A stretch of DNA of 64,000 nt, taken from NCBI RefSeq assembly GCF_020400655.1, contig NZ_JAINRC010000002.1, positions 372,001 through 436,000 on the forward strand, given 5' to 3'. The notes beneath the pieces were generated by a model. It saw nothing but the letters and a program-made list of their open reading frames with translations, was not told the origin of the DNA and did no database searches. The stretch is from Streptomyces spinosus (GTDB lineage: Bacteria; Actinomycetota; Actinomycetes; Streptomycetales; Streptomycetaceae). This document shows, one piece after another, positions 16,305 through 28,002 of the stretch (positions within the stretch are counted from its first letter, which is position 1; each line of letters opens with the position of its first letter). The translations under genes were made by a program, and so were the position numbers.

Positions 16305-17777
16305 ATGACTTCCGACACCGTCAGTCCGCCCGCCAAGGCGCGTTTCACCACGCGCCAGTGGCTCATCATCGCCCTTCTGTGCGGCGCCCAGTTCATGCTC
16401 GCGCTGGACTTCTCCATCCTCAGCGTCGCCCTCCCGGTCCTCGGCAAGGACCTCGGCTTCGCCCTGAGCGACCTGCAGTGGGTCGTCACCGCGTTCGCCC
16501 TGCCCTCCGGCGGCCTGCTGCTGCTCTTCGGCCGCGCCGCCGACCTCTACGGCCGCCGCAACTGGTTCATCGTCGGCATGGCCCTGTTCACCGTCGCCTC
16601 CCTGGCTGGCGGCCTGGCCACCACCCCCGGCTTCCTGCTCGCCGCACGGGCCGTCCAGGGCGTCGCCGCGGCCATGCTGACCCCGGCGGCCATGTCCCTG
16701 CTGACCACCAACTTCGCCGAGGGCGCCCAGCGCGACCGCGCACTCGGCATCAACGGCGCCCTGCTCTCCCTCGGTTTCCTGTCCGGCGTCGTCCTCGGCG
16801 GCGTCATCACCGAGCTGACCAGCTGGCGCGTGACGCTCTTCATCAGCGTCCCGGTCGGTGTCGCCGCCGTCATCGCCGCGCCGATCCTGATCAAGGAGAG
16901 CCGCAACGAGGAGACGCCCCGCCTGGACATCCTCGGCGCCCTGACGGTCACCGGCGGTCTGCTGTCGGTCATCTACGGCGTCACCTCCGCCGAGCGCAAC
17001 GGCTGGGGAGCCGCCACCACCCTGATCTCCTTCGCGGCCGGCGCGGTGCTGCTGGCCGCGTTCTTCGCCGTCGAGTCCCGCGTCGCCGCCCCGCTGGTCG
17101 ACCTCGGCGTGCTGCGCCGCCGCACCGTGAGCTGGGGCAACACCACCGGCCTGATCACCTTCGCGATGATGACCGGCATGGTCTTCCTGCTCACCCTGTA
17201 CATGCAGAAGGTGCGCGGGATGACCCCGCTCGACGCCGGCTTCTCCTTCGCCGCGCTGGGTGTCGCGGCCGTCCTCGGCGGCGCCTTCGCGGCGCGGATC
17301 ATCGGCCGGATCGGTGTCCACCGCGCCCTCGTGTACGGCCTGGTCCTCCAGGCGGCCAGCACGGCGGTGCTGTACCTCCTCGACACCGACGGCGGCATGC
17401 CCCTGCTGCTCGTGGCCACCGCGGCCGGCGGCTTCGGCCACCTCCTCGCCGTCGTCGGCTACATGATCACCGCCACGTCCGGGCTGCCGGACCACGAGCA
17501 GGGCCTTGCGACCGGCCTCGCCTACACCGGACAGCAGCTCGGTGTGACGGTGGGCACCCCGATCCTCGCCACGGTCGCCGCGTCCGGCATCGAGTCCGCC
17601 GGCGGCAGCGGTCCCGCCGCGGTCCTCCACGGCGTGCAGGGCGGCCTGCTGACCGCCGCGGCCGCCCTGGCCGTCGCCGCCGTCATCGCCGTCGCCTTCC
17701 TGCGCCCGGCCCGCACCACGGCCGCCCCGGTCGCCGGCACCGCCGCCGCCGAGACGGTCCCCGCCGACGCGCACTGA
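16305..17777 (+). CDS. MFS exporter (DHA2 family), 14-helix type
   Basis: 490-residue major facilitator. The first helix carries the ALDFSILSVALPVLGKDLG signature of EmrB/QacA-type drug:H+ antiporters; QWVVTAFALPSGG and GRAADLYGRRN (motif A) follow. The helix count fits 14. ATG 16305 was chosen because an earlier frame extension would run into the divergent regulator gene. It lies between its probable regulator (16247) and an aldo/keto reductase 37 bases downstream, a common trio in Streptomyces. Confidence 0.88.
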   Translation: MTSDTVSPPAKARFTTRQWLIIALLCGAQFMLALDFSILSVALPVLGKDLGFALSDLQWVVTAFALPSGGLLLLFGRAADLYGRRNWFIVGMALFTVASLAGGLATTPGFLLAARAVQGVAAAMLTPAAMSLLTTNFAEGAQRDRALGINGALLSLGFLSGVVLGGVITELTSWRVTLFISVPVGVAAVIAAPILIKESRNEETPRLDILGALTVTGGLLSVIYGVTSAERNGWGAATTLISFAAGAVLLAAFFAVESRVAAPLVDLGVLRRRTVSWGNTTGLITFAMMTGMVFLLTLYMQKVRGMTPLDAGFSFAALGVAAVLGGAFAARIIGRIGVHRALVYGLVLQAASTAVLYLLDTDGGMPLLLVATAAGGFGHLLAVVGYMITATSGLPDHEQGLATGLAYTGQQLGVTVGTPILATVAASGIESAGGSGPAAVLHGVQGGLLTAAAALAVAAVIAVAFLRPARTTAAPVAGTAAAETVPADAH

Positions 17778-17814
17778 CGGCGCGCACCACGACCACGAGA
17801 GGACCACGAACCGC

Positions 17815-18849
17815 ATGCGCACGCGCTACCTGGGCCGCACCGGCCTGCAGGTGTCCGAGATCTGCCTGGGCACCATGACCTTCGGCGGCCGGCACGGCTT
17901 CCAGCACATGGGCCAGCTCACCACCATCGAGGCGCGCCGCCTGGTCCACCGGTGTCTGGACGAGGGCGTGAACTTCTTCGACACCGCCGACATGTACTCC
18001 GCCGGACAGGCGGAGGAGGTGCTCGGCGCGGCACTGTCCGGCCGGCGCGACGACGCGATCATCGCGACGAAGGTGCGCTGGCAGATGCCCGACGGCAGCG
18101 GCGGACCCAACGACCGCGGGCTGTCCCGGCACCACATCGTGCGGTCCGTCGAGGCCAGCCTGCGCCGTCTGGGCGTCGACCACATCGACCTCTACCAGAC
18201 GCACGGCTGGGACGGCCGCACCCCGTGGGAGGAGACGCTGCGGGCCCTGGACGACCTCGTGCGGGCCGGCAAGGTCCGCTACGTCGGCGCCTCCAACCTG
18301 ACCAGCTGGCAGCTCACCCGGGCGCTGGCCACCAGCGAGCAGCGGGGTCTGGAACGGTTCGCGTCCCACCAGATCCAGTACAGCCTGGCCGCCCGGGAGG
18401 TCGAGTGGGAACTGCTCCCCATGGCCGAGGCGGAGGACGTGGGCGTCATGGTGTGGAGCCCGCTGGCGGGCGGTCTGCTCAGCGGCCGTCAGGAGCGGGG
18501 CGCCACACCGCCGCCCGGCACCCGGCGCGCCGTGGGCTGGTTCGAACCGGTCGACCCGGAACGCACCTTCGACACCATCGACGTCCTGCGCAAGATCGCC
18601 GCCGGACGGGGGGTGTCCGCGGCCCAGGTCGCGCTGCGGTGGGTGCTCGAGCGGCGCGGCGTCACCTCGGTCGTCATCGGCGCCCGCAACGAGGCCCAGC
18701 TCACCGACAACCTCGCCGCGACGCGCTGGTCCCTCACGCCCGAGGAGCGCGCGGCCCTGGACGAGGTCAGCGCGCCACCGCTGCCGTACCCGTACTGGCA
18801 CCAGGAGTACTGCGACGCGGACCGGGTCCGGGAGGGGGAGCCGGCCTGA
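17815..18849 (+). CDS. Aldo/keto reductase
   Basis: 344-residue AKR distinct from the one at 8505. The catalytic Asp and Tyr are in FFDTADMYS, the Lys in IIATKVRW and the His in YQTHGWD. The GVMVWSPLAGGLLSG loop and the VVIGARNEAQLTDN cofactor segment are present. It follows the exporter by 37 bases, probably in the same transcript under the MmyB-like regulator. It may reduce a carbonyl of an exported or incoming compound; no substrate can be inferred. Confidence 0.88.
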   Translation: MRTRYLGRTGLQVSEICLGTMTFGGRHGFQHMGQLTTIEARRLVHRCLDEGVNFFDTADMYSAGQAEEVLGAALSGRRDDAIIATKVRWQMPDGSGGPNDRGLSRHHIVRSVEASLRRLGVDHIDLYQTHGWDGRTPWEETLRALDDLVRAGKVRYVGASNLTSWQLTRALATSEQRGLERFASHQIQYSLAAREVEWELLPMAEAEDVGVMVWSPLAGGLLSGRQERGATPPPGTRRAVGWFEPVDPERTFDTIDVLRKIAAGRGVSAAQVALRWVLERRGVTSVVIGARNEAQLTDNLAATRWSLTPEERAALDEVSAPPLPYPYWHQEYCDADRVREGEPA

Positions 18850-19060
18850 GCGGGCAGGGCCGTGCGTGGGCCCCTCCCCGGAGCGGGGACGCCGCTGCCG
18901 ACCGGTGGCGGCGCCCCGTGCGCGACGTCCGAGGGCGAGGAGCGGGACGCCACACCAGACGCCGCACCACCCGACCGCCCTCACCCGGTGCGGCCGTTGA
19001 CACCCTGAGAGCTTCCTCACACCCCGGTCGGACGGCGCCCGTGAACGACGCCACATACGA

Positions 19061-19094
19061 CCGAGGGCCCACCGTTTTCACGATGGGCCCTCGG
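19061..19094 (-). terminator. Terminator of the tRNA-Leu gene
   Basis: Perfect 11-bp inverted repeat CCGAGGGCCCA (19061-19071) and TGGGCCCTCGG (19084-19094) just beyond the 3' end of the tRNA on the minus strand. It probably also stops rightward transcription from the aldo/keto reductase. Confidence 0.75.
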
Positions 19095-19101
19095 CCTACT
19101 G

Positions 19102-19185
19102 TGCGCGAGGGGGGAGTTGAACCCCCACGCCCTTGCGGGCACTGGAACCTGAATCCAGCGCGTCTGCCTATTCCGCCACCCGCGC
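19102..19185 (-). tRNA. tRNA-Leu (CAG)
   Basis: 84-base class II tRNA read on the minus strand, beginning GCGCGGGTGGCGGAAT and ending in the discriminator A after the TCGCGC acceptor strand. The anticodon loop TTCAGGT sits in a CTGGA/TCCAG stem, giving anticodon CAG; a long variable arm follows and the T arm is GGGGGTTCAACTCCCCC. CCA is not encoded. It separates the biosynthetic locus from the fha/pkn core cluster. Confidence 0.95.
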
Positions 19186-19633
19186 ATTGGGTGTGTCTTC
19201 CGGCTCCGGCCCTTTCGGCCCGGCCCCTTCCGACACCCAGAACATTAGCACGTCGTACGGGGTGGATTCACATCGCTTCCCGCCGGGCCCGCCCCCGGTC
19301 ACCAGCCCCGCCGCGCGCGGCGCGCACCCCAACGGCGCACCCACCGAACGCCGCAGGTATCAGGGAGGCGCGCTTCTCGTATCAACCTCGTACCGGTCCC
19401 GGCCATCTGCCGGGAGGCGGACCGGGTCCACAGCCGGGTGCGGGACACTGGACTTCGCCCGCCTCTACGATCCATGGCAGCAGGACACGCACCCGGGAGT
19501 TCGAAGGGGAGCCGCTGGGGGAACCGGCTGATTGGCGGGCGCGTAGATACGATCAGTGAGCAGTACCCGCAGTACCCGGCAAGGCAGCGGCACAGAGCAG
19601 GCAAGACGACGGCAGGGACGGAGGAGGTGCCCC
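19186..19633. other. 448-bp intergenic region, fhaA leader and tRNA promoter
   Basis: No convincing gene. It must hold the minus-strand promoter of tRNA-Leu and the plus-strand promoter of the fhaA operon, but I see no clear -35/-10 pair. A purine-rich GGACGGAGGAGGTG ribosome binding site precedes the fhaA ATG. Confidence 0.5.
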
Positions 19634-20503
19634 ATGGGAGTCCTGAAGAAGTTCGAGCAGCGTCTCGAAGGTCTGGTGAACGGCACCTTCGCCAAGGTCT
19701 TCAAGTCCGAGGTCCAGCCCGTGGAGATCGCCGGAGCGCTCCAGCGGGAGTGCGACAACAACGCCACCATCTGGAACCGTGACCGGACCGTCGTGCCCAA
19801 CGACTTCATCGTGGAGCTGAGCGCGCCGGACTACGAGCGCCTCAGCCCCTACTCCGGGCAGCTCGGCGACGAGCTGGCCGGCATGGTGCGCGACTACGCC
19901 AAGCAGCAGCGCTACACCTTCATGGGCCCGATCAAGGTCAACCTGGAGAAGGCCGACGACCTGGACACCGGCCTGTACCGGGTGCGCTCGCGCACCCTCG
20001 CCTCCTCCAGCGACCAGCAAGGCGCCCCGCAGGCCCCCGGCGCCCCGGCGGCCGGCCGGCCCGCGGCGGGCGCCCCCGGCGGCTACGGCTACCCGCCGGC
20101 CGCCCCGCCCGCCGGCGCGCCCCCGATGCCGTCCGCACCGCCGCCCGGCACCCGCCCCGGCGGGTACGGTTACCCCCAGCCCGCCACGCAGAGGCCGGCC
20201 GCGGCCCCGATGAGCGGCGCGCGCACCCGCTACTGGATCGAGATCAACGGCACCCGCCACCAGATCTCCCGCCCGACGCTGGTGCTGGGCCGCAGCACCG
20301 ACGCCGACGTGCGGATCGACGACCCCGGCGTGTCCCGCCGGCACTGCGAGATCCGGACCGGAACGCCCTCGACGATCCAGGATCTCGGTTCCACCAACGG
20401 CATCGTGGTGGACGGGCAGCACACCACCCGCGCTACGCTCCGCGACGGCTCGCGGATCGTCGTGGGCAGCACCACCGTTATCTATAGGCAAGCCGAAGGG
20501 TGA
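19634..20503 (+). CDS. fhaA: FhaA: DUF3662 and FHA domain protein
   Basis: 289 residues. The N-terminal DUF3662 domain (about 1-125) is followed by a Gly/Pro/Ala/Tyr-rich linker (about 130-195) and a C-terminal FHA domain (about 200-289, with LVLGRSTDADVRIDDPG, VSRRHCEI and DLGSTNG). FHA domains read phosphothreonine, and in mycobacteria FhaA binds the phosphorylated pseudokinase domain of the lipid II flippase MviN to regulate peptidoglycan synthesis. It is first gene of the conserved fhaA-fhaB-PP2C-rodA-pbpA-pknB cluster. ATG 19634 has a strong ribosome binding site. Confidence 0.93.
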   Translation: MGVLKKFEQRLEGLVNGTFAKVFKSEVQPVEIAGALQRECDNNATIWNRDRTVVPNDFIVELSAPDYERLSPYSGQLGDELAGMVRDYAKQQRYTFMGPIKVNLEKADDLDTGLYRVRSRTLASSSDQQGAPQAPGAPAAGRPAAGAPGGYGYPPAAPPAGAPPMPSAPPPGTRPGGYGYPQPATQRPAAAPMSGARTRYWIEINGTRHQISRPTLVLGRSTDADVRIDDPGVSRRHCEIRTGTPSTIQDLGSTNGIVVDGQHTTRATLRDGSRIVVGSTTVIYRQAEG

Positions 20504-20513
20504 AGCGGGGGCA

Positions 20514-21044
20514 ATGTCAGAGCTGACCCTCACGGTCATGCGGCTGGGTTTCCTGGCCGTACTGTGGCTGTTCGTGATCGTGGCCGTGCAGGTCATCCGG
20601 AGCGACCTGTTCGGTACGCGCGTCACCCAGCGCGGATCGCGTAGGGAGGCGGCCCGGCCGCAGCAGCCGGGCCGGCAGCAGACCCGGCAGCAGGCCGCGC
20701 CCCCGCCGCAGCGCGGCCAGCAGGGCGGCGGCGGCCGGCGCGGCCGCAACGCCCCCACCAAGCTGGTCGTGACCGAGGGCACCCTCACCGGCACCACCGT
20801 CGCGCTGCAGGGCCAGACGATCACCCTGGGCCGGGCGCACGACTCGACGATCGTGCTGGACGACGACTACGCCTCCAGCCGCCATGCGAGGATCTACCCG
20901 GACCGTGACGGCCAGTGGATCATCGAGGACCTCGGTTCCACCAACGGCACCTACCTGGACCGGTCCCGGCTGACGACCCCCACACCGATCCCGCTGGGCG
21001 CGCCGATCCGCATCGGCAAGACCGCGATCGAGCTGCGGAAGTAG
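20514..21044 (+). CDS. fhaB: FhaB/FipA-like: membrane-anchored FHA protein
   Basis: 176 residues. One N-terminal membrane helix (about 8-28) and a Gln/Arg/Gly-rich linker precede a C-terminal FHA domain (about 85-176, ITLGRAHDSTIVLDDDYA, SSRHARIY, DLGSTNGTYLD). Its mycobacterial counterpart is a substrate of the PASTA kinases and links signalling to septal growth and FtsZ/FtsQ interaction. Ten bases separate it from fhaA, and it is followed by the PP2C phosphatase that opposes the kinase of this cluster. Confidence 0.93.
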   Translation: MSELTLTVMRLGFLAVLWLFVIVAVQVIRSDLFGTRVTQRGSRREAARPQQPGRQQTRQQAAPPPQRGQQGGGGRRGRNAPTKLVVTEGTLTGTTVALQGQTITLGRAHDSTIVLDDDYASSRHARIYPDRDGQWIIEDLGSTNGTYLDRSRLTTPTPIPLGAPIRIGKTAIELRK

Positions 21045-21127
21045 TGCTACGTCATGAATGAGCGCGAGCGGAGCGAGCACGCAGCGGCAGGCCGCAACCC
21101 GGTCGCCGGCGCGCTCCCGACCGGAGG

Positions 21128-22798
21128 GTGGGCAGTGTGGCTCGACACGACCGGCTGCATTCGGAGCCGACGGGCGAGGTGCGCATGAGTCTGTCACTGC
21201 GCTTCGCCGCCGGATCGCACAAGGGCATGATCCGGGAGGGCAACGAGGACTCCGGTTACGCCGGCCCGCGCCTGCTCGCCATCGCCGACGGCATGGGCGG
21301 CCAGGCGGCGGGCGAGGTCGCCTCCTCCGAGGTGATCTCCACCCTGGTCACGCTCGACGACGACGTGCCCGGCTCCGACATCCTCACCTCCCTCGGCGTG
21401 GCCGTGCAGCGCGCCAACGACCAGCTGCGCGCCATGGTGGAGGAGGACCCCCAGCTCGAAGGCATGGGGACGACCCTCACCGCGCTGCTGTGGACCGGCC
21501 AGCGGCTCGGTCTCGTGCACGTCGGCGACTCCCGCGCGTACCTGCTCCGTGACGGTGTGCTGACGCAGATCACCCAGGACCACACCTGGGTGCAGCGGCT
21601 CGTGGACGAGGGCCGGATCACCGAGGAAGAGGCCACGACCCACCCGCAGCGCTCGCTGCTGATGCGCGCCCTCGGCAGCGGCGACCACGTCGAGCCCGAC
21701 CTGTCGATCCGCGAGGTCCGGGCCGGCGACCGCTACCTGATCTGCTCCGACGGCCTGTCCGGCGTGGTCTCCCACCAGACGATGGAGGAGACCCTCGCCA
21801 GCTACCAGGGCCCGCAGGAGACCGTGCAGGAGCTGATCCAGCTCGCGCTGCGCGGCGGCGGCCCCGACAACATCACGGTGATCGTCGCCGACGTGCTCGA
21901 CCTGGACACCGGCGACACCCTCGCCGGGCAGCTGTCCGACCAGCCCGTCGTGGTCGGCGCCGTCGCAGAGAACCAGCACCACCTGCACGACAACGGCATC
22001 ATGCAGACCCCGGCGGGCCGGGCCTCCCACCTGGGCCGCCAGGGCCAGGGACACGGCGGCGGCGAGTTCGGCCCGCCCGGCTCCGGCGACACCACCGGCT
22101 ACATCCCGGCCGACGGCTTCGGCGACTACGCCGACGACGACTTCACCAAGCCGCGCAAGCGGCGCAGATGGCTGAAGACCTCGTTCTACGGCGTCCTCGC
22201 CCTCGCCGTCGTCGGCGGCGGCCTGTACGGCGGCTACCGCTGGACGCAGACGCAGTACTACGTCGGCGCCAAGGACGAGCACATCGCGCTGTACCGCGGG
22301 ATCAGCCAGGACCTGGCCTGGGTGTCGCTGTCGAAGGTGGAGAAGGACCACCCGGAGATCGAACTCAAGTACCTGCCGCCGTACCAGCAGAAGCAGGTGA
22401 AGGCGACGATCGCGGAGGGCGGCCTGGAAGCGGCCCGGGCGAAGGTCCAGGAGCTGGCCGTACAGGCCTCCGCCTGCCACAAGCAGGCCGAGCGCCAGGC
22501 GGCCGAGCGCGCGCGGAACGACGCGAAGAACGGCAGGGACAAGACCGGCCGGGACAAGACCGGTGCCGCCGGCACCGGCACGTCCACGGGCTCCGGCACG
22601 TCCACGGGCACCGCCACGCAGACCGCCTTCGTCAAGGCCTCCCCGACGCCGAACACGACCCCGAACCCGTCGGCCTCGAAGACGTCCCCGACGTCCCCTT
22701 CGAAGGCTCCGTCCACGACCCCGTCCGCGACCCCCAGCCCCGGCCCCACTCTCTCGGAGGACGAGCAGAAGGTCGTCTCGCTGTGCGGTAAGCAGTAG
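21128..22798 (+). CDS. pstP: PP2C-family Ser/Thr phosphatase (PstP type)
   Basis: About 556 residues. The catalytic domain (to about 250) has metal-binding motifs NEDSGYAGPR, IADGMGGQAAG, HVGDSRAYLLRDG, ICSDGLSGVV and GGPDNITVIVADV. A cytosolic linker, one membrane helix (about 350-372) and a Ser/Thr/Pro-rich extracellular tail follow. It dephosphorylates the PASTA kinase and its substrates. The start is uncertain: GTG 21128, GTG 21137 or ATG 21185 are in frame; the GGAGGG before the first two favours a GTG. The leader just upstream carries a GAGCGCGAGCGGAGCGAGC repeat of the kind dispersed in Streptomyces genomes. Confidence 0.92.
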   Translation: MGSVARHDRLHSEPTGEVRMSLSLRFAAGSHKGMIREGNEDSGYAGPRLLAIADGMGGQAAGEVASSEVISTLVTLDDDVPGSDILTSLGVAVQRANDQLRAMVEEDPQLEGMGTTLTALLWTGQRLGLVHVGDSRAYLLRDGVLTQITQDHTWVQRLVDEGRITEEEATTHPQRSLLMRALGSGDHVEPDLSIREVRAGDRYLICSDGLSGVVSHQTMEETLASYQGPQETVQELIQLALRGGGPDNITVIVADVLDLDTGDTLAGQLSDQPVVVGAVAENQHHLHDNGIMQTPAGRASHLGRQGQGHGGGEFGPPGSGDTTGYIPADGFGDYADDDFTKPRKRRRWLKTSFYGVLALAVVGGGLYGGYRWTQTQYYVGAKDEHIALYRGISQDLAWVSLSKVEKDHPEIELKYLPPYQQKQVKATIAEGGLEAARAKVQELAVQASACHKQAERQAAERARNDAKNGRDKTGRDKTGAAGTGTSTGSGTSTGTATQTAFVKASPTPNTTPNPSASKTSPTSPSKAPSTTPSATPSPGPTLSEDEQKVVSLCGKQ

Positions 22799-22825
22799 GC
22801 AAGCCGTGAGAGGCCCTGTCACACG

Positions 22826-24271
22826 ATGAGCAGTACTACGAACTCGCCGACGCACCACACGTCCACGATCGGCGCGATCGGCGCGCCGAGCCGCCGCAAC
22901 ACCGAGCTGGCCCTGCTGGTCTTCGCCGTCGCCATCCCCGTGTTCGCCTACGCGAACGTAGGCCTGGCCATCGACGGCCAGGTCCCCGCGGGCCTGCTGA
23001 GCTACGGCCTCGGGCTCGGCCTGCTGGCCGCCGTCGCCCATCTCGTCGTACGGAAGTTCGCCCCGTACGCCGACCCGCTGCTGCTGCCGCTCGCCACCCT
23101 GCTCAACGGGCTCGGGCTGGTGTGCATCTGGCGGCTGGACCAGTCCAAGCTGCTCCAGCAGATCCACGTCGCGGGCGGCAAGGCGACCAACCAGCTGATC
23201 TACACGGCGATGGGCATCGCGCTGTTCGTGGCGGTGCTGATCTTCCTCAAGGACCACCGCACGCTGCAGCGCTACACCTACATCTCCATGGTGGCCGCGC
23301 TGTTCCTGCTGCTCCTGCCGCTGGTCCCGGGCCTCGGCGCGGACGTGTACGGCGCCAAGATCTGGATCGCGATCGGCAGCTTCACCATCCAGCCCGGTGA
23401 GTTCGCCAAGATCGTGCTGGCGGTGTTCTTCGCCGGCTACCTGATGGTCAAGCGCGACGCGCTCGCGCTCGCCAGCCGCCGCTTCATGGGCCTGTACCTG
23501 CCGCGCGGCCGCGACCTCGGCCCGATCCTCGTCGTCTGGGCGATCTCGATCCTCATCCTCGTCTTCGAGACCGACCTCGGTACGTCGCTGCTGTTCTTCG
23601 GCATGTTCGTGATCATGCTGTACGTCGCCACCGAGCGGACCAGCTGGATCGTCTTCGGTCTGCTGATGTCCGCCGCCGGCGCCATCGGCGTGGCCAGCTT
23701 CGAGCCGCACATCAAGGTCCGTGTGCAGGCCTGGCTCGACCCGATGCGCGAGTACACGCTCAGCCGCACCCCCGGCGTCCCCGGCGTCCACTCCGACCAG
23801 CTCCAGCAGGCCCTGTGGGCGTTCGGCTCCGGCGGCACCCTCGGCACCGGCTGGGGCCAGGGCCACTCCGAGCTGATCCGGTTCGCCGCCAACTCCGACT
23901 TCATCCTGGCCACCTTCGGCGAGGAGCTGGGCCTGGCGGGCATCATGGCGATCCTGCTGATCTACGGCCTGATCGTGGAGCGCGGCGTGCGCACCGCCCT
24001 CGCCGCCCGCGACCCGTTCGGCAAGCTGCTGGCCATCGGCCTGTCCGGCGCCTTCGCGCTCCAGGTCTTCGTCGTGTCCGGCGGTGTGATGGGCCTCATC
24101 CCGCTGACCGGTATGACGATGCCGTTCCTCGCCTACGGTGGTTCGTCGGTCATCGCCAACTGGGCGCTGATCGGCGTGCTGATCCGCATCAGCGACACCG
24201 CCCGCCGCCCGGCGCCCGCCCCCGCCGCCAACCCCGACGCCGAGATGACCCAGGTGGTCCGCCCGTCATGA
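22826..24271 (+). CDS. rodA: SEDS-family peptidoglycan polymerase (RodA/FtsW)
   Basis: 481-residue polytopic membrane protein with the SEDS hydrophobic pattern (about 10-12 helices). It has the catalytic-loop Asp in FETDLGTSLLFFGMFV and the C-terminal signature PLTGMTMPFLAYGGSS. SEDS proteins polymerise lipid II with a class B PBP partner. The partner gene follows with an ATGA overlap, the usual RodA/PBP2 pairing. Acting in an FHA/PP2C/PASTA-kinase cluster implies control by phosphorylation. Confidence 0.94.
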   Translation: MSSTTNSPTHHTSTIGAIGAPSRRNTELALLVFAVAIPVFAYANVGLAIDGQVPAGLLSYGLGLGLLAAVAHLVVRKFAPYADPLLLPLATLLNGLGLVCIWRLDQSKLLQQIHVAGGKATNQLIYTAMGIALFVAVLIFLKDHRTLQRYTYISMVAALFLLLLPLVPGLGADVYGAKIWIAIGSFTIQPGEFAKIVLAVFFAGYLMVKRDALALASRRFMGLYLPRGRDLGPILVVWAISILILVFETDLGTSLLFFGMFVIMLYVATERTSWIVFGLLMSAAGAIGVASFEPHIKVRVQAWLDPMREYTLSRTPGVPGVHSDQLQQALWAFGSGGTLGTGWGQGHSELIRFAANSDFILATFGEELGLAGIMAILLIYGLIVERGVRTALAARDPFGKLLAIGLSGAFALQVFVVSGGVMGLIPLTGMTMPFLAYGGSSVIANWALIGVLIRISDTARRPAPAPAANPDAEMTQVVRPS

Positions 24272-25755
24272 ACAAGCCCCTGCGCCGGATCGCGATCTTC
24301 TGTGGCCTCCTCGTCCTCACCCTGCTGCTGCGGGACAACTACCTGCAGTACGTCCGGGCCGACAAGCTCAAGGACGACCCGAACAACCGCCGTGTCACCA
24401 TCGCCCGCTACGCCACCCCGCGCGGCGACATCATCGTGTCCGGCGGCGACCCGATCACCGGGTCCACGCTGACCAGCAAGACCGGTCTGAACGACCTGAA
24501 GTACAAGCGCACCTACAAGAACGGCCCCATGTGGGCGCCGGTCACCGGCTACGCCTCGCAGGCCTTCGGCGCCACCCAGCTGGAGTCCATCGAGGACGGC
24601 ATCCTCACCGGCGACGACGACCGGCTGTTCTTCCGCAAGACACTGGACATGATCACCGGCAAGGAGCAGCAGGGCGGCAACGTCGTCACCACGCTCAACG
24701 CCGCCGCGCAGAAGGCGGCGTACGACGGTCTGAAGCAGCGCGGGGGCAAGGGCGCCGTCGTCGCCCTCGACCCCTCCACCGGCAAGATACTGGCGCTGGC
24801 CTCCTACCCGTCGTACGACCCCTCGTCGTTCGCGGGCAACACCAACGACGACGCCGCGGCCTGGAAGAAGCTCCAGAAGAAGTACAACCCCAACGACCCG
24901 ATGCTGAACCGGGCGCTGCGCGAGACCTACCCGCCGGGCTCCACCTTCAAGGTGGTCACGGCCGCCGCGGCCCTGGAGAACGGCAAGTACACCTCGGCCG
25001 ACGAGAAGACCGACTCGCCGCTGCCGTGGACCATGCCGGGCACCACGACCCAGCTGAAGAACGAGGGCAACATCCCGTGCGAGAACGCGACCATGCGGGT
25101 CGCGCTCCAGTACTCCTGCAACACCGTCTTCGGCAAGATCGGTGCCGACCTCGGCAACGACAAGATGCTCGCGGAAGCGAAGAAGTTCGGTTTTGACGCC
25201 GAGCAGTTCACCCCGGTCCGCTCCAGCGCCTCGGTGTTCTCGGACGACATGAACCAGTCGCAGACCGCGCTGTCCTCCATCGGCCAGTACAACACCGCCG
25301 CGACCCCGCTCCAGATGGCCATGGTCGCCTCCGCGGTCGCCAACGACGGCAAGCTGATGAAGCCGTACATGGTCGACTCGCTCCAGTCCTCCAACCTGGA
25401 CCCGGTCGCCACGACCAAGCCGGAGGAGCTGAGCCGGCCGCTGTCGCCGAAGAACGCGCAGATCCTCCAGGACATGATGCAGACGGTCGTCGAGAAGGGC
25501 ACCGGTACCCGGGCGAAGATCGACGGCGTCACGGTCGGCGGCAAGACCGGTACCGCCCAGCACGGCGTCGAGAACAGCGAGAACCCGTACGCCTGGTTCA
25601 TCTCCTACGCCAAGCTCAGCGACGGCAGCTCGCCGGTCGCCGTGGCCGTCGTGATCGAGGACGAGAGCGCCAACCGCGACGACATCTCCGGTGGCGGCCT
25701 GGCCGCGCCGATCGCGAAGAACGTCATGGAGGCGGTCATCGACTCCAAGAAGTGA
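24268..25755 (+). CDS. pbpA: Class B penicillin-binding protein PbpA
   Basis: 495-residue transpeptidase with an N-terminal membrane anchor (about 8-22). The dimerisation/linker region precedes the catalytic domain: SxxK in PPGSTFKVV, SxN in YSCNTV and KTG in GGKTGTAQH. It crosslinks glycan strands made by the overlapping SEDS polymerase. ATG 24268 overlaps the rodA stop. It ends 195 bases before the kinase gene, which seems to have its own promoter. Confidence 0.95.
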   Translation: MNKPLRRIAIFCGLLVLTLLLRDNYLQYVRADKLKDDPNNRRVTIARYATPRGDIIVSGGDPITGSTLTSKTGLNDLKYKRTYKNGPMWAPVTGYASQAFGATQLESIEDGILTGDDDRLFFRKTLDMITGKEQQGGNVVTTLNAAAQKAAYDGLKQRGGKGAVVALDPSTGKILALASYPSYDPSSFAGNTNDDAAAWKKLQKKYNPNDPMLNRALRETYPPGSTFKVVTAAAALENGKYTSADEKTDSPLPWTMPGTTTQLKNEGNIPCENATMRVALQYSCNTVFGKIGADLGNDKMLAEAKKFGFDAEQFTPVRSSASVFSDDMNQSQTALSSIGQYNTAATPLQMAMVASAVANDGKLMKPYMVDSLQSSNLDPVATTKPEELSRPLSPKNAQILQDMMQTVVEKGTGTRAKIDGVTVGGKTGTAQHGVENSENPYAWFISYAKLSDGSSPVAVAVVIEDESANRDDISGGGLAAPIAKNVMEAVIDSKK

Positions 25756-25950
25756 CCGCCGTCGGCCACCGGGAGTGAGGCCGCTCACAGCTCCTTCACA
25801 TCGCCGCACGTTGCGATACCGGTCCTGTATCGGGTTACGGGCTTGGCCAGGTCACACGGAACGAGCCGGGTACGGTAGGCCCGGACGGCAGCCTCCGGCC
25901 GCGCACAGGAGTGTGCGGCCGAGACCGACGGAGAGGGCTGGTAGGTAGCT

Positions 25951-27942
<1,992 letters not shown>

Positions 27943-27957
27943 CGCACCCCGCACACA

Positions 27958-27995
27958 CGTGGGCCCCTGCCGGGACATCCCGGCAGGGGCCCACG
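27958..27995. terminator. Bidirectional terminator between pknB and the sortase gene
   Basis: A perfect 17-bp inverted repeat (27958-27974 and 27979-27995, core GGGCCCCTGCCGGG) with a four-base loop sits between the convergent pknB and sortase genes, 16 bases after the kinase stop. Confidence 0.88.
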
Positions 27996-28002
27996 CGCAC
28001 GC

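Noticed and set aside
21194..23866. An 890-codon minus-strand frame antisense to the PP2C and SEDS genes
   Set aside because: Both sense-strand genes have full catalytic motifs; the antisense product has none.
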